DNA of 64,000 nt, taken from positions 35,628 through 99,627 of the forward strand of contig JAJFKP010000037.1 in the NCBI GenBank assembly GCA_021773135.1. Reading direction: 5' to 3'. The DNA is from Woeseiaceae bacterium (lineage in GTDB: Bacteria; Pseudomonadota; Gammaproteobacteria; Steroidobacterales; Woeseiaceae). The notes beneath the pieces are model-generated. The model was not told the DNA's origin. It saw nothing but the letters and a program-made list of their open reading frames with translations, and did not search any database. The position numbers were made by a program, and so were the translations under genes. Below are positions 17,968 to 26,022 of the stretch, piece by piece. How positions within the stretch are numbered: the stretch's first letter is position 1; every line of letters begins with the position of its first letter.

Positions 17968-18006
17968 GCTATCAACCCATCAAGCCATAGTGGCGGAGGA
18001 CCATCA

Positions 18007-19530
18007 ATGTCGAACGATTTTGAAACGAATTGCCAGGATGCTGACACGCTTCTGAAGCGATTCAGGAGCGCGACGCTGCCGCACTTCATTAACGGCAAAG
18101 CGGATCCCGGTCGCTCCGGTAAGACGTTTGACAGCCTGACACCGGTCGACAACAGCATTATCGGTGAGGTGGCGGCCGGGAATGGAGACGATATCGATGC
18201 GGCCTGCCAGGCAGCAGAAGCGGCATTCGCTGGGTGGAAAGCATTGCCAGGCAAGGAACGCAAGGCCCTGATGCACAAGGTTGCGGACGGCATCGTCGCG
18301 CGTGCGCGAGACATAGCGCTCGTCGAAAGCTACGACTCCGGGCAGGCCATTCGTTTCATGAGTAAGGCCGCGATTCGCGGCGCCGCCAACTTTCGCTTCT
18401 TCGGCGACCTGGCCGAGACCGCTCGCGATGGCCAGTCGCTGCCGGCTGATGAGCATATTAACTATACGCTGCGCCAGCCTATCGGCCCGGTCGGCGTAAT
18501 CACGCCCTGGAATACACCGTTCATGCTATCAACCTGGAAGATCGCACCGGCACTGGCCGCCGGCTGCACAGTGGTGCACAAGCCGGCAGAGTGGTCTCCG
18601 TATACCGCGATGATGCTGTCTGAGATCGCACATGAGGCAGGATTGCCCGATGGCGTCCTGAACTGCGTGCAAGGAATGGGTGAAGATGCCGGCAAGACGC
18701 TGACCGAGCACCCTGCCATCAAGGCAATCGCGTTTGTCGGTGAAACGACGACCGGCAGTCACATCATGCGGCAGGGCGCAGCAACGCTGAAGCGAGTGCA
18801 TTTCGAGCTCGGCGGCAAGAATCCGGTAATCGTGTTTGAGGATGCTGACCTCGATCGGGCACTCGATGCCGTGGTTTTCATGATCTACAGTCTGAACGGC
18901 GAACGCTGTACGTCCTCCAGCCGTCTGCTGATCCAGGAATCGATTCGGGACGAATTCAACGAAAAACTCGCGGCACGCGTCAGGAATCTGAAAGTCGGTC
19001 ATCCCCTGGACCCGGCGACGGAGGTCGGACCGCTCGTACACGATCGACATTTCCAGAAAGTCTGCAGCTACTTCGATATTGCCACGAAGGACGGCGCTAA
19101 AATTGCCGCTGGCGGAAAGGCTGCGCCAATCGATGGCAAAGGCAACTACGTACAACCCACTCTGTTTGTGGGCGCACGTAACGACATGCGCGTCGCACAA
19201 CAGGAAATATTCGGTCCGGTCCTGACGTCTATCTCGTTCAAGGATGAAGCGGAGGCGATCAATATAGCGAATGACATCGAGTACGGGCTCGCCGGCTACG
19301 TCTGGACCAATGACCTGAGTCGCGGGCACCGTATGGCGCATGCGATTGATGCGGGCATGATCTGGGTAAACTCGGAAAACAATCGACACCTGCCAGCACC
19401 GTTTGGCGGCATGAAATCCAGCGGTATCGGTCGTGATGGCGGTGATTACAGTTTCGAATTCTATATGGAAACGAAGAATATATGCGTGGCGTTGGGCACA
19501 CACCGGGTACCACAACTGGGTAATTCATGA
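18007..19530 (+). CDS. hpaE: 5-carboxymethyl-2-hydroxymuconate semialdehyde dehydrogenase
   Basis: A 507-residue NAD-dependent aldehyde dehydrogenase. Catalytic residues are Asn169 (TPWNTP), Glu267 (FELGGKNP) and Cys301 (GERCTSSSR). The protein length and NGERCTSSSR nucleophile motif match HpaE, which oxidises the semialdehyde formed by ring cleavage of homoprotocatechuate. GGAGG lies seven bases before the ATG. The gene follows hpaF and its TGA overlaps the ATG of the LigA-like gene, so it belongs to a polycistronic unit running to about 21307 or 22686. The ALDH family is broad; the pathway assignment relies on motif plus neighbours. Confidence 0.93.
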   Translation: MSNDFETNCQDADTLLKRFRSATLPHFINGKADPGRSGKTFDSLTPVDNSIIGEVAAGNGDDIDAACQAAEAAFAGWKALPGKERKALMHKVADGIVARARDIALVESYDSGQAIRFMSKAAIRGAANFRFFGDLAETARDGQSLPADEHINYTLRQPIGPVGVITPWNTPFMLSTWKIAPALAAGCTVVHKPAEWSPYTAMMLSEIAHEAGLPDGVLNCVQGMGEDAGKTLTEHPAIKAIAFVGETTTGSHIMRQGAATLKRVHFELGGKNPVIVFEDADLDRALDAVVFMIYSLNGERCTSSSRLLIQESIRDEFNEKLAARVRNLKVGHPLDPATEVGPLVHDRHFQKVCSYFDIATKDGAKIAAGGKAAPIDGKGNYVQPTLFVGARNDMRVAQQEIFGPVLTSISFKDEAEAINIANDIEYGLAGYVWTNDLSRGHRMAHAIDAGMIWVNSENNRHLPAPFGGMKSSGIGRDGGDYSFEFYMETKNICVALGTHRVPQLGNS

Positions 19531-19862
19531 GCCTCTATCACCTGCAGAAATTTCTCTACGAGCTGAATCGGGACGAGGCGGCACAGGAAAAATATCGGGC
19601 CGATCTTGATGCATTGATCAGCGAATTCGAACTTACGACTGAAGAAAGCGAGGCGTTGCGGGAAGGCGATATAGGGTTACTGTACGTGCTCGGCGTCAAT
19701 GGCCAGATCCTCATGCACTACGCCGCGTTCCTGGGTATCGAATGGTTCGACTATCTCGACCAGATGCGCGCCGGAATCGAACAGTACGGACCGGTGCGCG
19801 CGGGCGTCTACGCGATGACCGGCGGCGGCGAAAGTTACACAGCCGAAGGTAAAAAACAATGA
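19527..19862 (+). CDS. LigA-like small subunit of extradiol dioxygenase
   Basis: A 111-residue all-helical protein of the LigA family, the alpha subunit of protocatechuate 4,5-dioxygenase. Recognisable stretches are LYHLQKFLYELNRDE near the start and LYVLGVNGQILMHYAA in the middle, the part that in LigAB closes the active site of LigB. Its start overlaps the hpaE stop and its stop overlaps the next start (ATGA both times), so it is made together with the catalytic subunit. LigA-type subunits normally belong to protocatechuate enzymes, and the single-chain HpaD of enterobacteria lacks one. Its presence here is therefore notable. Confidence 0.9.
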   Translation: MSLYHLQKFLYELNRDEAAQEKYRADLDALISEFELTTEESEALREGDIGLLYVLGVNGQILMHYAAFLGIEWFDYLDQMRAGIEQYGPVRAGVYAMTGGGESYTAEGKKQ

Positions 19863-20692
19863 GCCTCGTTTACGCCGGCGTGCTGAGCCATGCACCGGGT
19901 ATAACGGGTCGTGCAGATCTGTGTGAAAACGTTGCCAAACGCGATGAATTTTATGCGGCGCTTGAAAATCAGCGTAAGGAAATAGAGGCGACCGGGGCTG
20001 AAGCACTAATCGTAGTTGCTGCCGAGCACTTCGCAAACTTCTTCATGAATAACATGCCCGCCTACTGCATTGGCATCGGCGAAAAATACGAGGGGCCGAT
20101 CGAAGACCCCGATTGGCTGAAGATCAAGAAAACGACGGTGCCGGGTGCGCCGGATCTGGGTACGCGTATTACGCGCGAAGTCATGCAAACAGTGGACGCG
20201 GCTTATGCCGAAGAGTGGAAGTTTGACCACGGCATCATGGTGCCACTGAATTTCCTGACGCCGGCATACGACCTGCCGATAATTCCCGTTAACATTAACT
20301 GCCAGGGGCCGCCGTTGACGCCTCTGCCGCGCGCGTGGGCTTTCGGTGAGGCGCTGCGTCGCGCCTGTGATGCGGTGCCTGAAAAAATTGCCATTGTCGG
20401 CACCGGCGGGATCTCGCACTGGCCGGCAACACCCGACTCAGGAAAAATCAACGAAGCATGGGATCGTGATTTCCTTGATCGATTGATGCGAAATGACCAG
20501 GCGGCACTACTCGACTATGACGACGCTGAAACCTATCGTGATGCCGGACAGGGTGGGTTTGAAATTCGAACATTCATAGCCGTCGCCGCCGCGGCAGGCG
20601 GTCACGGCGACCTGCAGTTCTACACCGCTGAACTGCCTATCTTCGCAGTGGGCTGTACCGTCGCCAGATTTTCATTGACCAGTCAGGATTGA
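19859..20692 (+). CDS. LigB-type catalytic subunit of extradiol dioxygenase (probable homoprotocatechuate 2,3-dioxygenase)
   Basis: A 277-residue class III extradiol dioxygenase. Metal ligands by family pattern are His11 (LSHAPG), His57 (AAEHFANFF) and Glu235 (GGFEIRTF). Catalytic His187 lies in GTGGISHWP, and His124 in KFDHGIMVPL. It would use Fe(II) and O2 to open a catechol ring next to the hydroxyls. The flanking hpaE and hpaF handle the product of homoprotocatechuate 2,3-cleavage, so this is the best candidate for that step. By sequence alone, protocatechuate 4,5-cleavage cannot be excluded. It is coupled to the LigA-like gene by a 4-base overlap. Confidence 0.9.
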   Translation: MSLVYAGVLSHAPGITGRADLCENVAKRDEFYAALENQRKEIEATGAEALIVVAAEHFANFFMNNMPAYCIGIGEKYEGPIEDPDWLKIKKTTVPGAPDLGTRITREVMQTVDAAYAEEWKFDHGIMVPLNFLTPAYDLPIIPVNINCQGPPLTPLPRAWAFGEALRRACDAVPEKIAIVGTGGISHWPATPDSGKINEAWDRDFLDRLMRNDQAALLDYDDAETYRDAGQGGFEIRTFIAVAAAAGGHGDLQFYTAELPIFAVGCTVARFSLTSQD

Positions 20693-20710
20693 CCAACAGG
20701 AGTATTGCAA

Positions 20711-21307
20711 ATGCCCCACATGAAACCGCTCGCGTTCGACAGTGTCGCGGAAGACATTCAGGAGCGATTTATTCACTACAAGAATACGCGCGGTTTTACG
20801 CCGAACAGCATACAGACGATGGCGCGTCGCCCGAATATCGTGCGCGCGTTCATGCAACTGAACCAGGCTGTGCTTTATGAGGGTTCCGTATCCGAAGAGT
20901 TGAAAATGCTGGTCAGCCTGATCTCGAGCCAGGCGGCAGGCTGCCGGTACTGCCAGGCACACATGGCTAATCTGTCGAAAATATACGATGCATCAGCGGA
21001 AAAAATTGCCAGGGTGTGGGAGTTCGAGACGGCGGATTGCTTCACCGATGCTGAACGCGCGGCATTGCGGCTTGCATACAAAGGCGCGCTTGCGCCTGCG
21101 CAGGCAACCGCAGAAGATTTCGCGGCAGCCTACCAGCACTTCAGCGAAGAGGAAGTTGTAGAAATCGTCGCGTCGGTAGCGTTGTTCGGGTTTCTAAACC
21201 GGTGGAATGATACGATGGCCACCGAACTGGAAGAATTGCCAGCCGAAGTCGCTAAACAAACCATCGGCGATAAATTTGGCTGGGAGGCAGGGAAGCATAG
21301 CGGCTAA
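20711..21307 (+). CDS. AhpD/carboxymuconolactone decarboxylase-family protein
   Basis: A 198-residue CMD-family protein. The redox motif CRYCQAH gives Cys78, Cys81 and His84, the arrangement of AhpD-like alkylhydroperoxidases rather than true carboxymuconolactone decarboxylase. I chose the ATG at 20711, with AGGAG nine bases upstream, over TTG at 20705. It lies 18 bases after the dioxygenase gene in the same operon. A role in protecting or regenerating the oxygen-labile Fe(II) dioxygenase, or in peroxide removal, is a reasonable inference. No direct sequence evidence ties it to a pathway reaction. Confidence 0.87.
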   Translation: MPHMKPLAFDSVAEDIQERFIHYKNTRGFTPNSIQTMARRPNIVRAFMQLNQAVLYEGSVSEELKMLVSLISSQAAGCRYCQAHMANLSKIYDASAEKIARVWEFETADCFTDAERAALRLAYKGALAPAQATAEDFAAAYQHFSEEEVVEIVASVALFGFLNRWNDTMATELEELPAEVAKQTIGDKFGWEAGKHSG

Positions 21308-21354
21308 GACTGTAATCCTGCGTCGAATAAGATCAACACTACCGGAGAGCAGTT

Positions 21355-22686
21355 ATGGCGAATGCCGTAGCCACCAGCGAAAGCATTGTTCACGACGTTA
21401 TCGATAACGGCCAGGTCAGTGGCCAGCAAATTCTGGTTATCGCGCTGTGTCTGTTTTTCAATATGTTGGACGGGTTTGATATTACTGCAATGGCAATCGT
21501 CGCCAGTGCAGTGTCCGCGGAACTCGAATTAACGCCAGACAGACTCGGCTTGATATTCAGCTTCGCGCTGGCCGGCATGATGGCGGGCGCCATGTTTCTC
21601 GCGCCGGTCTCAGACGTCATCGGCCGCAGAAAATTAATTATCTTTTCTCTGGCGCTGATCGGTATTTCGATTGTGCTTACCGCCAGTGCCTCGACCTTGC
21701 CCGAATTTATTATTCTGCGGTTTATCAGTGGTGTCGGTGCGGGGTCAATGCTGGCCAGTCAAGCGGCGCTGGCGTCAGAATACAGTCCGGATAAATACAA
21801 GGCGCTCACCGTTGCGGTCGTTACCTCCGGATATCCGATGGGCGCTATGATGACGTCCGTAATAGCCGGCTTCGTCATGCCCGAGTATGGCTGGCGCGGC
21901 ATGTTCTGGTTTGGCGGCCTGCTCACGGTTTCGATGGTTTTCGTTGCCTGGCTTTTAATCCCCGAGTCACTCAAGTACCTGCTGGAGAAGCATCCGGAGG
22001 GTGCGTTGCAGAAGATCAACAAGATTCTGGGGAAATTAAAAAAAGAAGAGCTCCCAGAGTTACCGGCTGTCGCGCAGAGAAAGCACACTGCAACGGGTGG
22101 CTTCAGCGCCGGCATGCTGCAACTACTCAACCAGGAGCACAAGAAAAAGACCCTCACTCTGTGGGCCGCATTCCTGCTTTGCTTTAGTACGCTGTACTTC
22201 CTGATGAGCTGGATTCCGATATTGATGGAAGACTCCGGTTTCGGAGTAGAAGTGGGGCGCCAGGCATTCTTCCTGTTTAATCTCGGAGGCGTCATCGGTA
22301 TCTATCTGATGGGCTGGATGTCGACAAAGTGGAAGCTGACCAACCTTATTCTCTATCTGTCAGTAGCGTCCGCGATAGGCATGGTGATATTTGCAATGGC
22401 CCCGACGAAGCTCAACCTGTTGCTTGTATTGACGCTTCTGATCGGGATCCTGCAACAGGGCGGTTTCACAGGCCTTTACGGTGTCGCTGCAAAGGCCTAT
22501 CCGACCCATATCAGGTCTACCGGCATTGGCTGGTCGATCGGGCTCGGCAGGCTGGGCGCCGTTTTTGGCCCAGCGGTTGCGGGCTACCTGATTGCAGCGG
22601 GCCTGGATATGTCGGCCAACTACATCATTTTCGCCATTCCGATGGCGGTTGGCGGGGCAATCGCCTACCGGTTGCACATCGACTAG
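21355..22686 (+). CDS. MFS transporter, aromatic acid:H+ symporter (AAHS) type
   Basis: A 443-residue, 12-helix major facilitator. Helix 1 carries the AAHS signature LDGFDITAM (Asp39, Asp42), and the loop 2-3 motif is DVIGRRKLIIFS. These are the features of PcaK/BenK-like carriers of benzoates and related acids. GGAG is eight bases before the ATG, and it follows the ring-cleavage operon by 47 bases. It probably imports 4-hydroxyphenylacetate or a related aromatic acid. Enterobacterial HpaX belongs to a different MFS family, so this would be a functional replacement. Confidence 0.88.
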   Translation: MANAVATSESIVHDVIDNGQVSGQQILVIALCLFFNMLDGFDITAMAIVASAVSAELELTPDRLGLIFSFALAGMMAGAMFLAPVSDVIGRRKLIIFSLALIGISIVLTASASTLPEFIILRFISGVGAGSMLASQAALASEYSPDKYKALTVAVVTSGYPMGAMMTSVIAGFVMPEYGWRGMFWFGGLLTVSMVFVAWLLIPESLKYLLEKHPEGALQKINKILGKLKKEELPELPAVAQRKHTATGGFSAGMLQLLNQEHKKKTLTLWAAFLLCFSTLYFLMSWIPILMEDSGFGVEVGRQAFFLFNLGGVIGIYLMGWMSTKWKLTNLILYLSVASAIGMVIFAMAPTKLNLLLVLTLLIGILQQGGFTGLYGVAAKAYPTHIRSTGIGWSIGLGRLGAVFGPAVAGYLIAAGLDMSANYIIFAIPMAVGGAIAYRLHID

Positions 22687-22702
22687 CGATAATGGCTGTG
22701 CA

Positions 22703-25006
22703 TTACTCGGGCAATGCGAGCGCGATCAATTCACCGCCACGGTTAGGTGCTCCTGCGGCGACCACGATGTACTGTTTGCCATTGACGGCATAGGTCATGG
22801 GCACGCCACTCTGATTGGCGCCCAGGTCAATTTCAGCAAGCACTTCGCCGGTCTTTTTATCGTGTGCCCGGAACATCGAGCCACCGCCCGCCATCGCATA
22901 CAGACCGGCGCCTTCGCCCGCAAACAGCAGCGACTTGGTAACCAGCAGTCCGGCGCGTTCCTCGTGCCCGGTTTGCGGCAGATCTACGTCCACGAGTTTC
23001 TCGTGATTGGTCACCCATGCGGGCGTCGGGCCATTGGGAATGAACCAGAGAACTTTGCCGGTATTCAGATCAATCGCGGTAATCCGGCCCCAGGGGGGCT
23101 TGAGCAGCGGCAACCCGAACGGCCCCTCGACCTGTTCGCGACGTTGAACGTACTGCATGTTCGACCTGTCAGGGTCAGTGATCATGCCGAGCACACCGAG
23201 CGTCGCCGCTGAAGAGACGTACATGATTCCTGATTCCGGATCGGCGACCGCACCCTGCCAGTTTGCGCCGCCGCCGCCCGACGGTGTCATCAGTGTGCCG
23301 CCGTTGGTATCCGAATAGATTGTGGCCGGCGTGAACATGGGTCCAAGCGTGTACCTTGACGCGATTCGCTTCGCTTCTGCAAAAATTTCCGGCGTCAGGT
23401 CATTGAGGCTATCGATGGTGACGCCGTTTGGCATGAACGATTCCGGCAGACTGGGAATGGGTTGCGTCGGCGCTGTCATTTCGCCCGGGATGTCGCTCGC
23501 GGGAAAGGGTGTTTCCACGATGGGCCAGACGGGTTGACCGTTACGGCGGTCAAATACAAACGTCGTGCCTTGTTTGGTGATCTGGGCGACGGCCGGAACT
23601 GCCACGCCGTCGACTTCCAGGTCGATGAGCACCGGTGGCGCCGGCAGGTCGTAGTCCCAGATCGGGTGATGAACGGTCTGATAATGCCATACCCGTGCGC
23701 CGGTCTTCGCATCCAGGCAGACCAGGCTTTGTGCGTACAAGTTATCGCCCGGTCGATGGCCGCCATAATAATCACCGGTCGGTGCCTCTGTAGGCAGGTA
23801 GACCAGCCCAAGCTCCGGGTCAGCGGACATCGGCGCCCAGACGCCTACATTGCCGGTGTAGGTCCAGGAATCATCCAGCCATGTTTCGTGGCCGGGTTCA
23901 CCCGGTTGGGGAATCGTATGGAAAATCCATAGCCGTTCGCCGGTTACGGCATCGTAGCCGGTGACGTTGCCGACCGGCATTTCTTTCGTTGGTGGTGCAC
24001 CGCCTGCCGGAAATGCGGAACCTACAATGACGACGTCGCCGACGACGATGGGCGGTGAGCTCGCGCCGATCGGGGCCGTCTCCAGGTCGAGATTCTGATC
24101 GAGGTTTGCTTTCAGATCGACGATACCGTCGTTGCCGAACGATGCGAGCGGTCGGCCATCCTGCGCGTTAAGAGCGATCAGGTGGTAGCCCGGTGATATG
24201 ACAAAGATGGTTTCCTGGTCGCCATTACGACGGTAAGCAACACCCCGTCCCGGTCCTTTGCGCGGTGCGTTTTCGCCGCGCGCGCCCTCGTCAAGCCGGT
24301 ACATCCAGAGGGTTTCACCCGACATTGCATCAATGGCGACGACCGCGCGCCGTATTCCAGCTGTTGCATACAGCACACCGTTGGCCATCAGTGGTGTCGT
24401 TTGCAGGTTCGGCCACGTGACTGGCCCGAAGTTGTCAGAACGCCAGCGCCAGGCGACCTGCAGTCGCGCGGCATTATCACGATTAATGAGATCGAGTTCG
24501 GAGTAGTTCTTGCTGCCAGGGTCGCCACGGTGATGCAGCCACTCGACCATCAGGCCGTCCTTCTCCTGCGCTGCTGCAAGTGCTTCGACTTCTGCGTCTC
24601 CCGGATCGGAAAAAACGATTCCGGCCAGCGCGTCAGCACCGAGCGTCAGCTTCTCCTGACCCGATGCGTAGGCATTCCGGTTAAGCATGAATGCAACGAC
24701 GTTGGCGTACTCGGTGTCGGAAAGTCCTGCCGGTTTTGTCACTGGCATGGTCCGCTGCGTCAAGGCAATAAATTCCGTCAACGGGCGGCCGCGCCAGCTC
24801 TCGATAAACGCACCTCCGGATAGTGCGGGTCCGCCTTCCGCTCCTTCCAGCACGCGGCCATGACAGACCGAGCATTCCTGGTTGTATACCGTGCGGCCTG
24901 CGCCGGCCTGTTCCAGCGAGTACACGCCGGTGAGCAGGTCAGTCTGTGCGAAGGATGCCGCCGGGAGAAGGAGCAGCAGGAGCGGGGAGACAAGTATTCT
25001 TTTCAT
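22703..25006 (-). CDS. Periplasmic PQQ-dependent quinohaemoprotein dehydrogenase
   Basis: A 767-residue exported protein. A signal peptide (MKRILVSP, Leu-rich core, cleavage near SFAQT) is followed by an N-terminal cytochrome c domain (CSVCH, Cys45/Cys48/His49, distal Met likely in the RTMPVTKPAG segment). An eight-bladed PQQ propeller follows from about residue 150, with repeated blades such as GVLYATAGIRRAVVAID and MSGETLW. The haem domain being N-terminal is the reverse of type II alcohol dehydrogenases and recalls polyvinyl-alcohol-dehydrogenase-type proteins. It would oxidise an alcohol or aldehyde in the periplasm and pass electrons to cytochrome c. No PQQ biosynthesis gene is in the window. 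AGGA lies seven bases before the ATG. Confidence 0.9.
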   Translation of the reverse strand: MKRILVSPLLLLLLPAASFAQTDLLTGVYSLEQAGAGRTVYNQECSVCHGRVLEGAEGGPALSGGAFIESWRGRPLTEFIALTQRTMPVTKPAGLSDTEYANVVAFMLNRNAYASGQEKLTLGADALAGIVFSDPGDAEVEALAAAQEKDGLMVEWLHHRGDPGSKNYSELDLINRDNAARLQVAWRWRSDNFGPVTWPNLQTTPLMANGVLYATAGIRRAVVAIDAMSGETLWMYRLDEGARGENAPRKGPGRGVAYRRNGDQETIFVISPGYHLIALNAQDGRPLASFGNDGIVDLKANLDQNLDLETAPIGASSPPIVVGDVVIVGSAFPAGGAPPTKEMPVGNVTGYDAVTGERLWIFHTIPQPGEPGHETWLDDSWTYTGNVGVWAPMSADPELGLVYLPTEAPTGDYYGGHRPGDNLYAQSLVCLDAKTGARVWHYQTVHHPIWDYDLPAPPVLIDLEVDGVAVPAVAQITKQGTTFVFDRRNGQPVWPIVETPFPASDIPGEMTAPTQPIPSLPESFMPNGVTIDSLNDLTPEIFAEAKRIASRYTLGPMFTPATIYSDTNGGTLMTPSGGGGANWQGAVADPESGIMYVSSAATLGVLGMITDPDRSNMQYVQRREQVEGPFGLPLLKPPWGRITAIDLNTGKVLWFIPNGPTPAWVTNHEKLVDVDLPQTGHEERAGLLVTKSLLFAGEGAGLYAMAGGGSMFRAHDKKTGEVLAEIDLGANQSGVPMTYAVNGKQYIVVAAGAPNRGGELIALALPE

Positions 25007-25090
25007 GCCGCTATCCTACAAAATGCGAGGCCGTCATTGAAATTTCTCGGTTACATCGAATTGCCGCAAAGAGTCTGGCAATGTTGGATC

Positions 25091-25113
25091 ATTGCGCAAT
25101 AAGCTGTTGCGCA
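25091..25113. promoter_or_regulatory. Possible IclR-type operator repeats
   Basis: ATTGCGCAAT (25091-25100) is a perfect 10-base palindrome, and TTGCGCA recurs at 25107-25113, fifteen bases (1.5 helix turns) from its first copy at 25092-25098. The repeats lie between the divergent dehydrogenase and IclR genes, upstream of the preferred IclR start at 25170. This is a plausible autoregulatory site, but short repeats arise by chance and no consensus is shown. Confidence 0.3.
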
Positions 25114-25169
25114 GTGCGATATACTTGCAAAAAGACGCGGCAAAGGATGCCTACGTTTCGGGGGAAGGA

Positions 25170-25991
25170 ATGACACGGTCCAACAACAACAAGCCGGCCA
25201 AGTCGTCGACTGTGCATAGCGTGGTCGTAGCTTCGAAACTGCTCGAATACCTGGCCGACAGCGGTCGACCGCAGCGGGTAACCGATATTGCTGCGCATCT
25301 CGGCATGACCAAGGCGCGGGTCTCGAGACATTTAAGCACGCTCAGCGACCTTGGCATGGTCGCCAGGATGCCGGACAAGAGCGGCTACCGGCTTGGGCCC
25401 ACACTGTTTCGCCTGTCGAATGCCGCGCTCGACCAGTACGAGATCACCAATATCGCCTATCGATATATGGTTGTTTTACGCAACCAGATCCAGGAATCGT
25501 TGCTGCTGGCGATACCCGCCGGCGGTGACGCGCTGATTGTCTCGACCATTTCCAGTGGCAAATCCCTCTCGCCGCAACTGGTCAGGGGCACGCGCTGGAG
25601 TATTCCAACATCGCCAACTGCGGCAGTGATTCTTGCCTTCTCGCCCGAATTCGTGCGCGAAAGAGTGCTGGCCCGACGCAGCGAACGAAATCCTGATGTC
25701 GACGTCGTTCTCGATCCTACCCGGCAACGGGCCGAGTTCGTCAAGATCCAGCGTCAGTTTCATGCTTTTGCCGAAGACCCGCATGACGCGGGTTTCTCGG
25801 TTCTGTCCGCGCCGGTTTTCGATCATGCTGAGAGGTTGGAAGCCGCCTTGACCATTGTAATGAACCGACGGCCGGATTCGGCCAACCAGGAATTTCAGTA
25901 CCTGCGTGCTCTTAAGGAATCCGCGATTGAAATTTCCCGGGCGCTCGGCTCGGTACAAATGGCGGATCAGATGGCTGCCTCACTTAGCTGA
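25170..25991 (+). CDS. IclR-family transcriptional regulator
   Basis: A 273-residue regulator. The N-terminal winged helix (VTDIAAHLGMTKARVSRHLS) is followed by an effector-binding GAF-like domain from about residue 85 (WSIPTSPTAAVILAFSP). The start at 25170 has GGGGAAGGA immediately upstream. A longer version beginning with TTG at 25092 would run through the putative operator. It is divergent from the PQQ dehydrogenase and followed after 31 bases by a LigB-type dioxygenase, so those two genes are its likely targets. IclR proteins often respond to aromatic acids such as protocatechuate; the effector here is unknown. Confidence 0.9.
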   Translation: MTRSNNNKPAKSSTVHSVVVASKLLEYLADSGRPQRVTDIAAHLGMTKARVSRHLSTLSDLGMVARMPDKSGYRLGPTLFRLSNAALDQYEITNIAYRYMVVLRNQIQESLLLAIPAGGDALIVSTISSGKSLSPQLVRGTRWSIPTSPTAAVILAFSPEFVRERVLARRSERNPDVDVVLDPTRQRAEFVKIQRQFHAFAEDPHDAGFSVLSAPVFDHAERLEAALTIVMNRRPDSANQEFQYLRALKESAIEISRALGSVQMADQMAASLS

Positions 25992-26022
25992 TCGGCATGC
26001 CTAATCCTCCGGCGCAGGCGTA

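Noticed and set aside
18529..19515. 328-residue open frame antisense to hpaE
   Set aside because: Shadow of a strongly conserved aldehyde dehydrogenase; composition typical of a reverse-strand artefact.
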